A stretch of DNA of 64,000 nucleotides. Origin: a bacterium. GTDB lineage: Bacteria > Myxococcota_A > Bradymonadia > Bradymonadales > Bradymonadaceae. The notes beneath the pieces are model-generated. The model was given only the letters and a program-made list of their open reading frames with translations, made no database searches and was not told the DNA's origin. Each line of letters starts with the position of its first letter. The stretch's first letter is position 1. Of this stretch, positions 36,027-44,912 are shown piece by piece. The stretch is from assembly GCA_030427705.1 (NCBI GenBank), contig JAUIBR010000004.1, positions 62,001 to 126,000 of the forward strand, given 5' to 3'. The position numbers and the translations under genes are program-made.

Positions 36027-36491
36027 CTACAACAACCCTTCGCGATACAGATGCGCATCCCAGCTATGGATGGCTTCCTGTAGGACCCGAGCTTCGGCGT
36101 CATAGGAGATGGTCTTCAGGGCAGCATCGAGCGGCAGCCACTTCACCTCTTCGGCTTCATGGTCGTGGTCCGCGATGTCTCCGGACACGTATCGCATCAG
36201 ATAGAACTTCACGATCTTCTGCACACGGATGCGCTCCCCGTTTTCGTTGCGGGTGTACCAGTAGTCGATATCCGAAAGGTTCGAGATAATCTCGCCTTTG
36301 CAGCCCGTCTCTTCACGGGTCTCTCGGATCGCAGCATCTTCAGGTGTTTCGCCGACTTCGATCGCGCCCTTGGGAAGGCGCCAGCTGGGATTGCCGCCAC
36401 GTGTTGGAACCTGGATCAGGCATGCGAGCATCTGCCCTTCAATATCTCTGAAGAGGACTCCACCTGCCGATCTTTCCACCTCTGGTTCCAT
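36027..36491 (-). CDS. Nudix hydrolase
   Basis: A 154-residue Nudix family pyrophosphohydrolase with an intact Nudix box GX5EX7REUXEEXG (GAIEVGETPEDAAIRETREE followed by TG), preceded by WRLPKG. The family hydrolyses nucleoside diphosphates linked to another moiety. Features such as IQVPTRGGNPSWRLPKG and the late HEAEEVKWLPLDAA recall diadenosine polyphosphate or mRNA-cap type Nudix proteins, but the substrate is not determined. It starts two bases after the aminotransferase stop, so it is co-transcribed with it. Confidence 0.92.
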   Translation of the reverse strand: MEPEVERSAGGVLFRDIEGQMLACLIQVPTRGGNPSWRLPKGAIEVGETPEDAAIRETREETGCKGEIISNLSDIDYWYTRNENGERIRVQKIVKFYLMRYVSGDIADHDHEAEEVKWLPLDAALKTISYDAEARVLQEAIHSWDAHLYREGLL

Positions 36492-36493
36492 AA

Positions 36494-37897
36494 CTACTCA
36501 GTCATACAGCTTTTTAGCGCGTTCAATCCCGCTTCCCATTGCGGCATGGTTAGGCCGAATGGCGGGCTCAAGGCGACCACATTACCATGAGATCCCGAGG
36601 GTAAAATCAGAAATCCAAGATTTCGCATCTTTGCCATCAGCGACAGGGCAAGCGCTCCATTCGGTTCTCGTGTGGTCTTGTCGACCACGAGGTCGATTCC
36701 AATCATCATCCCCCGACCTCGAATGTCGCCAACGTTCGGATGGTCGCGTAGCGCGTCGAGATCGTCTCGCATCGTCGCGCCGAAGGAGTTCGCATGCTCG
36801 CTCCATCCGCCTTCCACTATCTCATTGATGGCAGCCAGCCCCATTGCGCACGATAGAGGATTGCCCAGAAAGGTGGACGTATGAATCGACTCGCCAGATG
36901 AGTTACCCCATCCATCCATAACTTCATCAGTACCAACGGCCGCAGACAACGGAACGCCGCCTCCCATCGCCTTGCCCAAACACAAAATGTCAGGCGTGAC
37001 GCCTTCATGCTCGCAAGCGAAGAGTGCACCAGTACGGCCAAATCCCGTGAAGATCTCATCGAAGATAAGAACCAATCCATGGGCATCGCAGATCTCGCGG
37101 AGTCCAGCCAGAAAGCCCTCCGGCGGAACAACCTCGCCGCCCCGCCCTTGAATCGGTTCAACGATGATAGCGCCTATCCCTTCGGCACCGCTGGCCGGGT
37201 GCGATAGCATCGACCGAATATGGGCGAGGACCGCATCCCGAACGTCCTCGTCAGAATGTGAGTCGCGGGCCTGCTCCATGCCAAATGGCGGGCGATATGG
37301 GTCGGGATAGGGGACGAATCGAACGTGAGGATTCAATTGCTGCAAGAACGGTTCGCGAAACGAATTGCGATATGCCGTGACGGACAACGCTCCGTAACTC
37401 AATCCGTGATATCCACCAGTGAACGCGATGACTCCGGGCTTTCCCGTGTAGATCGCAGCGGTCTTCAGCGCGGCTGTGATGGCATCTGCGCCCGACATAC
37501 CGAGGATGGACTTGTTGAGCCCTGCCGGCGTGACCTGCGCCAATCGCTCGCAAAACTCGATCTTGATATCGGATGGATACACATCTCCCATCGCGTGAAT
37601 TAGGCGCGAGGACTGCGATTGGAGTGCCTCTACCACCGCATCCTGCCGATGACCCGGACCTGACACCGCAAACGCGCCGGTCAAATCCACAAAAACATTG
37701 CCATCGACGTCCTTGACGTTGGCGCCCTTTGCCTCGGCCCAGACGATCGGGTCCTGCGGCACGCCCGTCTCAGACTCCCGACGCGCGCGGCGAGCGGTAA
37801 TGGCAGGGCATTCAGTGTTCGCCAAACGGGACACCCACGCCTGGGAGTTTGGGCCTGGCAATGCAGTTTTCAGTTCGGGAAGTTGGGTTCCATCCAT
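36494..37897 (-). CDS. Class III PLP-dependent aminotransferase
   Basis: A 467-residue fold-type I, class III aminotransferase of the GABA/ornithine/diaminobutyrate group. Signatures are SGADAITAALKTAAIYTGKP, GGYHGLSYGAL, the cofactor-binding Asp in LVLIFDEIFTGFGRTG and the PLP Schiff-base Lys in LCLGKAMGGGVPLSA near residue 307. These enzymes move an omega-amino group to 2-oxoglutarate or pyruvate; the specific substrate is not evident and no pathway partner is adjacent. The ATG at 37897 has GAG upstream. It heads a minus-strand series with the Nudix and kinase genes and is divergent from the small gene at 37974. Confidence 0.92.
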   Translation of the reverse strand: MDGTQLPELKTALPGPNSQAWVSRLANTECPAITARRARRESETGVPQDPIVWAEAKGANVKDVDGNVFVDLTGAFAVSGPGHRQDAVVEALQSQSSRLIHAMGDVYPSDIKIEFCERLAQVTPAGLNKSILGMSGADAITAALKTAAIYTGKPGVIAFTGGYHGLSYGALSVTAYRNSFREPFLQQLNPHVRFVPYPDPYRPPFGMEQARDSHSDEDVRDAVLAHIRSMLSHPASGAEGIGAIIVEPIQGRGGEVVPPEGFLAGLREICDAHGLVLIFDEIFTGFGRTGALFACEHEGVTPDILCLGKAMGGGVPLSAAVGTDEVMDGWGNSSGESIHTSTFLGNPLSCAMGLAAINEIVEGGWSEHANSFGATMRDDLDALRDHPNVGDIRGRGMMIGIDLVVDKTTREPNGALALSLMAKMRNLGFLILPSGSHGNVVALSPPFGLTMPQWEAGLNALKSCMTE

Positions 37898-37973
37898 TTC
37901 AAGCTCGACGTCAAAATCTAGCGCGCGCCAAGTTTGGGGCTAGAATCATGGGAAATCAACTAGCGGGCGACCC

Positions 37974-38231
37974 ATGTACCAGATTCTGATTGTCGATAAG
38001 AACGAGAGCATCCACGTCCCCGGCGCTACCGGCACACACACGTTTCGCGTGCCAGCACTTGGGGAACACATCCTTGTGAAATGGCAGGGCGCGACCAAGG
38101 TATGCGAGGTCGAAGACGTCTGGACGCACGTTAATCTTGAGGCCGAGTCGCCCTATCAGGGTGCGGTGCAAGTGCTCGTGCGATGGTCCAAGGGCTTGGA
38201 TCCAAACCTCTACGTTCGACGATTCAAATAG
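37974..38231 (+). CDS. Small protein of unknown function (85 aa)
   Basis: An 85-residue protein with alternating hydrophobic beta-strand pattern (YQILIVDKN, THTFRVPALGEHILVKW, VQVLVRWSKG) and no signal or membrane segment, consistent with a small beta-barrel, perhaps SH3-like. I do not recognise a family. The ribosome site upstream is weak (GCGGGCGACCC). The only nearby gene on this strand is far downstream, so it appears to be a single-gene unit between two divergent or convergent neighbours. Its coding potential is moderately supported by clear third-position bias. Confidence 0.6.
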   Translation: MYQILIVDKNESIHVPGATGTHTFRVPALGEHILVKWQGATKVCEVEDVWTHVNLEAESPYQGAVQVLVRWSKGLDPNLYVRRFK

Positions 38232-38234
38232 AAA

Positions 38235-38261
38235 AGGGCCGCGCCTTGTGAGCGCGACCCT
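38235..38261 (-). terminator. Rho-independent terminator of the VWA lipoprotein gene
   Basis: AGGG-C-CGCGC pairs with GCGCG-A-CCCT around a 7-base loop, with one mismatch. On the minus strand the stem is followed by TTTTCTATTTG. It lies 23 bases after the VWA gene stop and just after the stop of the convergent small gene. Confidence 0.75.
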
Positions 38262-38283
38262 AACTGCCTGGCCTGGATCTTTC

Positions 38284-40401
38284 TCAGTCTTTGGTTCGGT
38301 CGAGGAAGGTCTGGTAGGTCACGGCAATATCGTCACCGCGCTGGCCAATCGTCGGATCTGCCGGCACTGGTCGGTACGAACCGAAGAACGCGATCGAGTT
38401 CTGGTTCGAGAAGTAGTCGAACCCGTTGACGCGACTACGTGGCACCCATTCACCATTCTTAAACACACGCAGCGAGCTCGAAATCGGGGTCGTCGGCAAG
38501 GTGTTTCGCGATGCTGCGGCGGAAGCCGCCACGATGATATCCGAGATCGTCTCCGAGATATCGTTTGCGGTCAGCGACGCAAATGAACCCTCAGAGTTCA
38601 ACGCGACTTCTCGGTAGGCAGCTCCGGACGACTCGGTAATGGCGAACGCGATGGTATTGTCGCCAAAGAACGAGTTGTACATGCTCATCAACGCCTGTCC
38701 TGCTGAGGAGTTGATTGGGTTGTTCTGAATCGACTGAGCTTCCTCATCGCTCATGAAGATCGTGATGAGCTGAGCGTCAGGGCGAATGCGCACTGTCTGT
38801 GGCGAGGCCGATGAGCGCATCCAGGTGATTCCGTTCATGGCGGATTGGAGACCCCATTCAGCGCCACCAGCCGATGGACCACAACCCTGGCAATCGATGA
38901 CGTACTCGTCGATTTCGTCCACGAACGTGGTCTGGTCTGTGTGCCAGCCTGGTGGGAAGCGCAAACGACCATCACTTTGTTCGTCCATGTTTGCGACACC
39001 CAATCGGTAGTCCAAGTCAGTGTTGGCCAGCTCGCTGAAGAACTGAGCTGCGACGTTTTGAACACGTTGGAAGTCATCGTTCATCGAACCGGATTGGTCG
39101 AGAACCCAGTAGAAATCAACCTGAGGCTGACCCGCGGTGTTCTGGAACGCCCAGCAAGTGACATCCTGGTCGTCACCGCTTTGCGCAACCGCCGTCGTGT
39201 TGGTGAGGTCGTCCATGCGGAATCGGACCTTCTCACGAATCTCGAACTTCTCGGCTGGAGCAACTGCTGCCGAGATCACCAGACGGTCACCGTTTGTGCG
39301 GCTCTCGCGGTAAATCACCGACAGGAAGATACGGAATTGGTTGTAGGTGTTGCCAGACGTCACAGGCAGTCCGGTTACATCCGGTGCCGAGAACGGTGCG
39401 ACGCCCAAAAGCAAGTCATCACGAACCTGGCGAGGAGTCTTTGCGGACGTGTTCACAAGGTAGGCACCACGCGCTGCTTGATTGAAGTCGTGCGTGTCAA
39501 ACTCACCACCGGTGGTGTCCTGGATGATGTTTCCGACTGCACTAACCCGGCTTCGAAGCGACACCAACACATCCACTGGCGTCTGTTGCGAAGCCGTTGG
39601 CGTATTGGTCAGTGTCCACCCAGCGACCTCAGTCGAAGGCTCGTCGTAGACCGCCGCCGCGAGCTTATCCATAGGCGTTGCGGTCGTGATCGTAAGCTCG
39701 GTGTAGTTGCCGAAGGCAGGGGACAGACCCAACTTCCAGTCACCCTTTGCGCTGGTAAAGTACGAGACAGGCTCGCTCGCCGGGTTGTTGCACGCGTTCA
39801 CGATCCAACGGTCGCCGTCGAGAACCATGTCGTTCAGACTTGACGGGTTGTTGGGGTCAAAGTCGAAGTAGAGTTCGTCTGCGTCCAAAAGGCCGTCGCC
39901 GTCGCTATCTGGATTCAGCGCGTCGGTACCTTCTGTGGTCTCTTTCAAGTCACTGAGACCATCGCCGTCCGTATCGTTGTCGCACGGCAAAGTTCCGAGC
40001 ATGTCCTCTTCACAGTTGCTCAAGCCGTCGTAGTCACAGTCGACCTCGCACCAACGAGGGCCGTTGTAGCTACAATCGGCGAGGCAAACCTGAAGCGCAT
40101 CGAACTGCTCTTCCGGCATATCCTCACCCATGTCGGTTTCGCCCATGTCGGTCTCACCCATGTCCTCTTCCGGCATGTCGGGCTCGACGTTCATATCGGG
40201 CTCACCCATATCTGGCTCAACCACCATGTCGGGCTCGCCATCATCAGGCTGATCCATGTCTTCCTGAGAATCGTCGGGGCCCATGTCCTCGACCACACCG
40301 GTATCGGGGTCGGCGTTGTTATCAGGGGTGCCATCGTCATCGCTTCCACACGCGACGAGACCAGCTAAGAGCAAACTGAGAATCCAGATTTTGTTCGACA
40401 T
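38284..40401 (-). CDS. Surface lipoprotein with Asp/Met-rich linker, TSP3 repeats and VWA domain
   Basis: A 705-residue lipoprotein: signal peptide with lipobox LVAC (Cys18). An extremely acidic linker of repeated DMGE, EPDM and GEPDM units covers about residues 20-105. A Cys-containing TSP3 Ca-binding stretch follows at about 115-190 (DCDYDGLSNCEED, DTDGDGLSD, DSDGDGLLD). A beta-rich middle region comes next, and a von Willebrand factor A domain starts near residue 425. The VWA has an intact MIDAS motif DQSGSM near 432, suggesting metal-dependent ligand binding at the cell surface. The stop is followed by a terminator at 38235-38261. The leader contains nested palindromes (40447-40473). Confidence 0.88.
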   Translation of the reverse strand: MSNKIWILSLLLAGLVACGSDDDGTPDNNADPDTGVVEDMGPDDSQEDMDQPDDGEPDMVVEPDMGEPDMNVEPDMPEEDMGETDMGETDMGEDMPEEQFDALQVCLADCSYNGPRWCEVDCDYDGLSNCEEDMLGTLPCDNDTDGDGLSDLKETTEGTDALNPDSDGDGLLDADELYFDFDPNNPSSLNDMVLDGDRWIVNACNNPASEPVSYFTSAKGDWKLGLSPAFGNYTELTITTATPMDKLAAAVYDEPSTEVAGWTLTNTPTASQQTPVDVLVSLRSRVSAVGNIIQDTTGGEFDTHDFNQAARGAYLVNTSAKTPRQVRDDLLLGVAPFSAPDVTGLPVTSGNTYNQFRIFLSVIYRESRTNGDRLVISAAVAPAEKFEIREKVRFRMDDLTNTTAVAQSGDDQDVTCWAFQNTAGQPQVDFYWVLDQSGSMNDDFQRVQNVAAQFFSELANTDLDYRLGVANMDEQSDGRLRFPPGWHTDQTTFVDEIDEYVIDCQGCGPSAGGAEWGLQSAMNGITWMRSSASPQTVRIRPDAQLITIFMSDEEAQSIQNNPINSSAGQALMSMYNSFFGDNTIAFAITESSGAAYREVALNSEGSFASLTANDISETISDIIVAASAAASRNTLPTTPISSSLRVFKNGEWVPRSRVNGFDYFSNQNSIAFFGSYRPVPADPTIGQRGDDIAVTYQTFLDRTKD
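40130..40310 (-). repeat. Degenerate repeat coding for the Asp/Met-rich linker
   Basis: Short near-identical units of roughly 9-18 bases (CCCATGTC and GGCTCGCCCAT variants on the plus strand) encode the DMGE/EPDM repeats of the VWA lipoprotein. The repeat is protein-coding low complexity, not a separate element. Confidence 0.7.
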
Positions 40402-40446
40402 TTAATCGCCTTATTTGTGACCGAACCAAGGTACAGACGCAAAATC

Positions 40447-40473
40447 GCGTCGACGCATTATTTGGCAATAATG
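40447..40473. promoter_or_regulatory. Nested palindromes in the leader of the VWA lipoprotein gene
   Basis: A perfect 10-bp palindrome GCGTCGACGC (40447-40456) abuts a 7-bp inverted repeat CATTATT-TGGC-AATAATG (40456-40473), 46-72 bases before the start codon. This could be an operator or a leader RNA structure. The rest of the 227-base gap 40402-40628 holds only a weak hairpin (ACGACA/TGTCGT, 40610-40625) beside the clpX stop and another (CCACC/GGTGG) near 40535-40555. Confidence 0.35.
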
Positions 40474-40628
40474 GATCCAACACCAATTACAGTTTTTGCA
40501 TACGCCGCTCGGGCGCACTACGCCTAGGCAAACCCACCTTTCCAAGTCCGGTGGATTTTTTCAATAAGCAAAGAACGGCACAAAAATACGTAAGTTTTTC
40601 GTGGGGGTTACGACATAATTGTCGTGAT

Positions 40629-41891
40629 CTAGGCCGACTCTTTCTCGTAGACGAGCATCGGCTTTTCCTTTTTGAGCACAACATCTTCGGTGATGACGCA
40701 CTCACGCACGTTCTCGAGGCTTGGAAGTTCGTACATGATGTCGAGCATCACCTCTTCCAGAATGGCGCGCAGACCGCGTGCCCCTGTCTTTCGTTCAATC
40801 GCCTCGCGGACGATTGCCACCATGCCCTCTTGATTGATGCGCAGCTTGACGTTCTCCATTTCGAAGAGCTTCTGATACTGCTTCACCAAGCTGTTCTTGG
40901 GCTTCCACAAGATGTCGACGAGCATTTCTTCGCTGAGCTCATCAAACGTGACAATGACAGGGAAGCGACCCACAAACTCAGGGATAAGCCCAAATTTGTT
41001 TAGGTCGGATGGCTGGACTTCATGAAGAATCGCGTTCGACTTGTCGACCTCTGAATCCACTTCAGCGCCAAAGCCCATACGGTTTTCACCAATACGTCGG
41101 CCGATGATGTCGGTCAGACCTTGGAAGGACCCACAGCAGATGAACAGGATATTGGTCGTGTCGACCTGGATGAACTCCTGCTGCGGTCGGTTGCGCGACC
41201 CTTCAGGAGTGATCATCACTTTTGATGATTCCACCATCTTCAGAAGGGCTTGTTGCACCCCTTCACCGCCAACGTCGCGGGTCGAGGACGGACCGTCACC
41301 CTTGCTGCCAAGCTTGTCGATTTCATCCACGCAAATGATGCCGCGGCTAGCACGCTCAACATCACGGTCTGCCGCGAGCCAGAGGTTCTTGATGACGTTC
41401 TCGACGTCTTCACCCACATAGCCCGCTTCCGTCAGCGATGTTGCGTCCGCGATGGTGAACGGAACGTCCAGCATCTTCGCGAGCGTCTGCGCCATCAGCG
41501 TCTTGCCACTGCCCGTTGGGCCGATGAGCAAGATATTGCCTTTGGTCAATTCGACCTCGTCGTCCTCAGACAATTCGACGTCTTCTTCAATCTCTTCAGC
41601 GTTGATGCGCTTGTAGTGATTGTAGACAGCCACGGCGAGCGCACGCTTTGCCGCATCTTGGCCAACGATATGCTCGTCCAGGAATGCTTTGATGGACTTT
41701 GGTCGCATCTCTTCGATGCCTTGCTTGCGCTCGGGTTCACGCTGCCGGTCTTCCTCGATAATCTCGCGGCAGAGCGAAACACATTCATCACAAATGTGGA
41801 CTTTCGGACCTGCGATGAGTTTTTTCACATCGCGGGACTCTTTCCCGCAAAACGAGCAGCGAACCTTGCTATTTGGGTCCATCGTTTTCAT
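40629..41891 (-). CDS. clpX: ATP-dependent Clp protease ATP-binding subunit ClpX
   Basis: A 420-residue ClpX, the AAA+ unfoldase that feeds substrates to ClpP. The N-terminal C4 zinc finger ([17 protein letters not shown]) at about residues 11-42 is followed by Walker [15 protein letters not shown], Walker [11 protein letters not shown], sensor and the pore-loop region typical of ClpX. Length agrees with the family. AGGA lies nine bases before the ATG at 41891; a second ATG at 41882 is possible. Unusually, clpP is not adjacent in this window: clpX follows a DksA-like gene by 29 bases. Confidence 0.97.
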   Translation of the reverse strand: MKTMDPNSKVRCSFCGKESRDVKKLIAGPKVHICDECVSLCREIIEEDRQREPERKQGIEEMRPKSIKAFLDEHIVGQDAAKRALAVAVYNHYKRINAEEIEEDVELSEDDEVELTKGNILLIGPTGSGKTLMAQTLAKMLDVPFTIADATSLTEAGYVGEDVENVIKNLWLAADRDVERASRGIICVDEIDKLGSKGDGPSSTRDVGGEGVQQALLKMVESSKVMITPEGSRNRPQQEFIQVDTTNILFICCGSFQGLTDIIGRRIGENRMGFGAEVDSEVDKSNAILHEVQPSDLNKFGLIPEFVGRFPVIVTFDELSEEMLVDILWKPKNSLVKQYQKLFEMENVKLRINQEGMVAIVREAIERKTGARGLRAILEEVMLDIMYELPSLENVRECVITEDVVLKKEKPMLVYEKESA

Positions 41892-41920
41892 CTTCTTCTT
41901 CCTCGCGTGGAGTAGCGAAC

Positions 41921-42331
41921 CTACTCCATATCATCCATGAGCCCCGGACGAAAATTCCTGCGTTTTTCTTCGGCTTCCCGATCTGCTTGCGCTTCCACCG
42001 TCAATCTGGCGGCTGGGTTAGCTCGAAGTCGCCCTTCTGGAATGGGTTCATCCGTGTCGTCACAATAACCATAAGTACCGTCGTTCAACCGATCGAGCGC
42101 AAACTGAACTTCTTTCAATCTCGCAAGCTCTCGGTCCCGAAAATGGAGCATCTCTGACGTAGTTTGCTCCATGGTCGTGATGTCGATCGTATCCAGAATG
42201 CCAGCATCCCCGTCACGAATCTCGTGAATTTCATCGACGGTATTCTGCTGGCGTTCAACCAAGCGGTCTCGCTCCTCTTCCAAAAGAGCACGCATTTCCG
42301 CCAAAAATTCTTCTGAAAAATCGTCGCTCAT
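41921..42331 (-). CDS. DksA/TraR-family protein with a degenerate zinc finger
   Basis: A 136-residue DksA/TraR-type protein that would bind the RNA polymerase secondary channel. An N-terminal coiled coil (residues 5-85, [18 protein letters not shown] and on, with acidic residues near its turn) leads into [20 protein letters not shown] and a C-terminal helix. Canonical DksA has four zinc cysteines in this C-terminal region; here only the first remains, the others being Thr, Leu/Thr and Ala, so it should be zinc-independent, as in some DksA paralogues. It lies 91 bases after the sigma factor gene and 29 bases before clpX on the same strand. Confidence 0.88.
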   Translation of the reverse strand: MSDDFSEEFLAEMRALLEEERDRLVERQQNTVDEIHEIRDGDAGILDTIDITTMEQTTSEMLHFRDRELARLKEVQFALDRLNDGTYGYCDDTDEPIPEGRLRANPAARLTVEAQADREAEEKRRNFRPGLMDDME

Positions 42332-42422
42332 AAACGCACAAAGCCACCCGCTGAAGGGTGGCTCCTAGTAACTGTTTCGTTTCTAGCGCATTCGCGGGCA
42401 CGACTCCAGCGCCAAAACGCGG

Positions 42423-43103
42423 CTAACTGGCCTTCTTCATCTCGTCCATCTTGGCTTCGCGAACGGTCCGCCGTGTACGATTGCTCTCTTCGCTCAGGAA
42501 GGGCTTCTTGTCGCGAATGATGCCGCGTTCAAATGCGATATCGACCAAGCTCTTGCGCATCATCTTTCGGCCACGGAACAAGCGGCTCATCACGGTTCCC
42601 ACCGGGCAATCCAAGATGTGGGCAACCTCTTTGTACGAAAAGTCGTTGAGGTCGGCCAATATCACGACCATCCGAAACTCTTCTGGCAGCGACTCAAGCG
42701 CCGATTTCAGATCTTCACTGAAGGATTTGAAAACCGCTTCACGCTCCGGGTCCTGATAGAAGTCCGTTTTCTCGACATCGTGAAAATTCTGTCGAATGGG
42801 TCGAAGGTCATCTGCACCCAGAATTTCACGTTCCTTCTTCTTGCGACGGAATTTGTTGATGAAGGTGTTCGTCAGGATTGTGAACAACCACGCCCGACAA
42901 TTGGTTCCACGCTCAAAGCGGTGAAAGTTTGTGTATGCCTTGAGGAACGTCTCCTGCACCAAATCCTCGGCATCACGCTCGTTTTTGGCGTAGCGAAGTG
43001 CGGTCGCATAGAGTTCGTCCAAATGGATGAGCGCCACCTCCTGGAAGTGGGCGATATCTTCGTCCCGTGGGTCCTCACTGTTGTATTGGTTGAGCTTCAG
43101 CAT
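42423..43103 (-). CDS. ECF sigma factor, SigR/SigH-like
   Basis: A 226-residue extracytoplasmic-function sigma factor. Region 2 (about 25-90) contains ERDAEDLVQETFLKAYTNF, FERGTNCRAWLFTILTNTF and INKFRRKKK. Region 4 (about 140-195) contains LPEEFRMVVILADLNDFSYK and CPVGTVMSRLFRGRK. These blocks closely resemble actinobacterial SigR/SigH, which respond to thiol-oxidative stress. Those are usually paired with a zinc anti-sigma factor, which is absent here. GGAGGTGA eight bases before the ATG at 43103 fixes the start; the longer ORF to 43364 is rejected. An ECF-type promoter candidate lies at 43172-43200. Confidence 0.92.
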   Translation of the reverse strand: MLKLNQYNSEDPRDEDIAHFQEVALIHLDELYATALRYAKNERDAEDLVQETFLKAYTNFHRFERGTNCRAWLFTILTNTFINKFRRKKKEREILGADDLRPIRQNFHDVEKTDFYQDPEREAVFKSFSEDLKSALESLPEEFRMVVILADLNDFSYKEVAHILDCPVGTVMSRLFRGRKMMRKSLVDIAFERGIIRDKKPFLSEESNRTRRTVREAKMDEMKKAS

Positions 43104-43171
43104 GCTCACCTCCGCGGACGTTGAGCGTCCGTGTGTTCGAGTTACGACCCAGCTGTGGGCCGTGTATCTAG

Positions 43172-43200
43172 TTAGAAGCGAAAGACCGCCCGAAAGTTTC
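43172..43200 (-). promoter_or_regulatory. ECF-type promoter candidate upstream of the sigma factor gene
   Basis: On the minus strand GAAACTTT, a 16-base spacer and TCTAA resemble RpoE-type ECF promoters (GGAACTT-N16-TCnAA). It lies about 70 bases before the sigma start codon and could mediate autoregulation. The rest of the 212-base gap 43104-43315 shows no gene. Confidence 0.4.
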
Positions 43201-43315
43201 AAACTTCTTGAGGATCTTTCGACAATCCCAAAAAACGCGAAACTGGCAGCCAGCCCCGTGTTTTGTGGGCTTTCTGAAGATAGACACAAAAGTGTGAATT
43301 CAAAGGCGCCGGAGA

Positions 43316-44893
43316 TTACTCGGCTGGGAGCTCGCGCTCGGATGGCGCTTTCAGGGACTCCCAACGTTGGGCTTTGGCCTTCTTGGCCCGCTTCTCCAGC
43401 GAAATCTCCGTCACGAAGATCTCCACAAGCTCGGGGTCAAACTGAACCCCGGCGAATGCTTTGATCTCTTCGATCGCCACGTCGTGCGGCAATGCGCGTC
43501 GATATGCGCGATGGGAGGTCATCGCGTCATAAGTGTCTGCGATGGCCAAAATTCGACCATGCAGCGGAATCTCTGTCTCTCTCAACCCAAGCGGATATCC
43601 CTTTCCATCCCAACGCTCGTGGTGGGAGTAAACACCCGGAATCAAGTTGTGGAGGAACTTAATCGGTTCAAGCATCCACTTCCCACGGGTCGTGTGGCTC
43701 TTGAACATCTCATATTCTGCCTCTGTGAGAGGCTCGGCCTTGTTCAGGTCTTCGTAGCGAATCCCGAGCTTTCCGATGTCGTGCATGAGTGCGGAATCCG
43801 CGATGAGCTCGACCTCGGCTTTGTCGAGTCCCATGCCTTCGGCGATCATCCGCGCATACTTACTGACGCGGTCAGAGTGGCCCCGGGTGTAGGGATCTTT
43901 GTCTTCCAGAAGGTTTGCAAACGCCTGAATGGTTTGTTTGAACGTCGATTCCAAATCCTGATAGAGGCGTGCGTTCTCGATAGCGGCCGAAGCGCGGCCA
44001 CCAAGAACAGCGAGCATCTTTCGCTTGCCCTCCAAGAATGAGGCGCCGTCGTCAAAGGCGAACGCGACGAAATAACCCAGCACATCTCCCTTACTAACAA
44101 GTGGAACGCTGAGAACGCCGAACAGCGAATGCGCATCATGGTCAAGCAGGGCACGCGCCTCATCGCCATGGAAAATATGCACGCCCTCTTCCGCATGTTT
44201 CTGCAGGGCAGAGACATTGATGGACGACATGATTTCAAGATGTGATGCGTCCAGATCACTGCGCATCCATCGCCGCTCGCACGTGTATGCTTTCGACTCG
44301 GCGCTCTGGACCCAAAGCGCGACACCGTCGGCCTTAATCTCCTCACGCGCTGTATCAATCAGCAGATCCGCGATTCGCTCAACATCCAATGACGACGCGA
44401 TTTGCTCGCTTAACTCGTATAGCCGAAGCGCTTCGCGCAGCTGAATATTTTCGCGTTGAAGCGCTTTCTTTGCGAGGTTGCGCTCGACCAATTGAATGAC
44501 GTCTTGAACCTTAAATGGCTTGAGAACGTAATCGGCAGCACCGCGCTTCATGGCGGAGATCGCGGTCTCGACCGTGCCAAATCCCGTCATCATGATGGCA
44601 AACGCGCCAGGGGCGAGCGTCCGGATGTGATCCAAAAGTTCGAGTCCGTCCATGCCCGGCATCTTCATATCAAGAAGCACGGCATCGAAGGTCTCAACCT
44701 TCAACAGGTCACACGCGTCGTGCCCATTTGACGCGGCTTTCACCTGGTAGCCTTCCATCGTCAGGAAGTCGATGAGGACTTCTCGAATCGATTCTTCGTC
44801 ATCGACGACGAGTAATTTTGCGCTTTCTTCGGACAAGGTCTGAACAACCTCTGTAGGTTCAACCCTATCAGAGCTATCAAATCCCGATCCCAA
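43316..44893 (-). CDS. Response regulator with GAF and HD-GYP output domains
   Basis: A 525-residue two-component output protein. The receiver domain occupies about residues 25-145, with acidic pocket VVDDEE, phosphoacceptor Asp75 (AVLLDMKMPG) and Lys in DYVLKPFK. A GAF domain follows (about 160-310), then an HD-GYP c-di-GMP phosphodiesterase domain (about 315-500) with GHSDRV, ALMHDIGKLGI, HHERWDGKGYP and LAIADTYDAM. The HD and GYP signatures are intact, so it probably degrades c-di-GMP. The start is uncertain: TTG at 44893, or TTG at 44836 with GAGG about 11 bases upstream; no ATG precedes the receiver domain. It lies 19 bases after the helicase gene. No sensor kinase is adjacent. Confidence 0.93.
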   Translation of the reverse strand: MGSGFDSSDRVEPTEVVQTLSEESAKLLVVDDEESIREVLIDFLTMEGYQVKAASNGHDACDLLKVETFDAVLLDMKMPGMDGLELLDHIRTLAPGAFAIMMTGFGTVETAISAMKRGAADYVLKPFKVQDVIQLVERNLAKKALQRENIQLREALRLYELSEQIASSLDVERIADLLIDTAREEIKADGVALWVQSAESKAYTCERRWMRSDLDASHLEIMSSINVSALQKHAEEGVHIFHGDEARALLDHDAHSLFGVLSVPLVSKGDVLGYFVAFAFDDGASFLEGKRKMLAVLGGRASAAIENARLYQDLESTFKQTIQAFANLLEDKDPYTRGHSDRVSKYARMIAEGMGLDKAEVELIADSALMHDIGKLGIRYEDLNKAEPLTEAEYEMFKSHTTRGKWMLEPIKFLHNLIPGVYSHHERWDGKGYPLGLRETEIPLHGRILAIADTYDAMTSHRAYRRALPHDVAIEEIKAFAGVQFDPELVEIFVTEISLEKRAKKAKAQRWESLKAPSERELPAE

Positions 44894-44912
44894 ACGTCAA
44901 TCACCGGCGTTA

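Noticed and set aside
38845-39843. 332-codon plus-strand ORF inside the VWA lipoprotein gene
   Set aside because: Shadow of the VWA gene, whose MIDAS and TSP3 motifs are convincing.
40535-40625. Terminator for clpX
   Set aside because: ACGACA/TGTCGT lies beside the stop but has no T tract on the minus strand. The CCACC/GGTGG hairpin has a T run only on the plus strand, where no gene precedes it.
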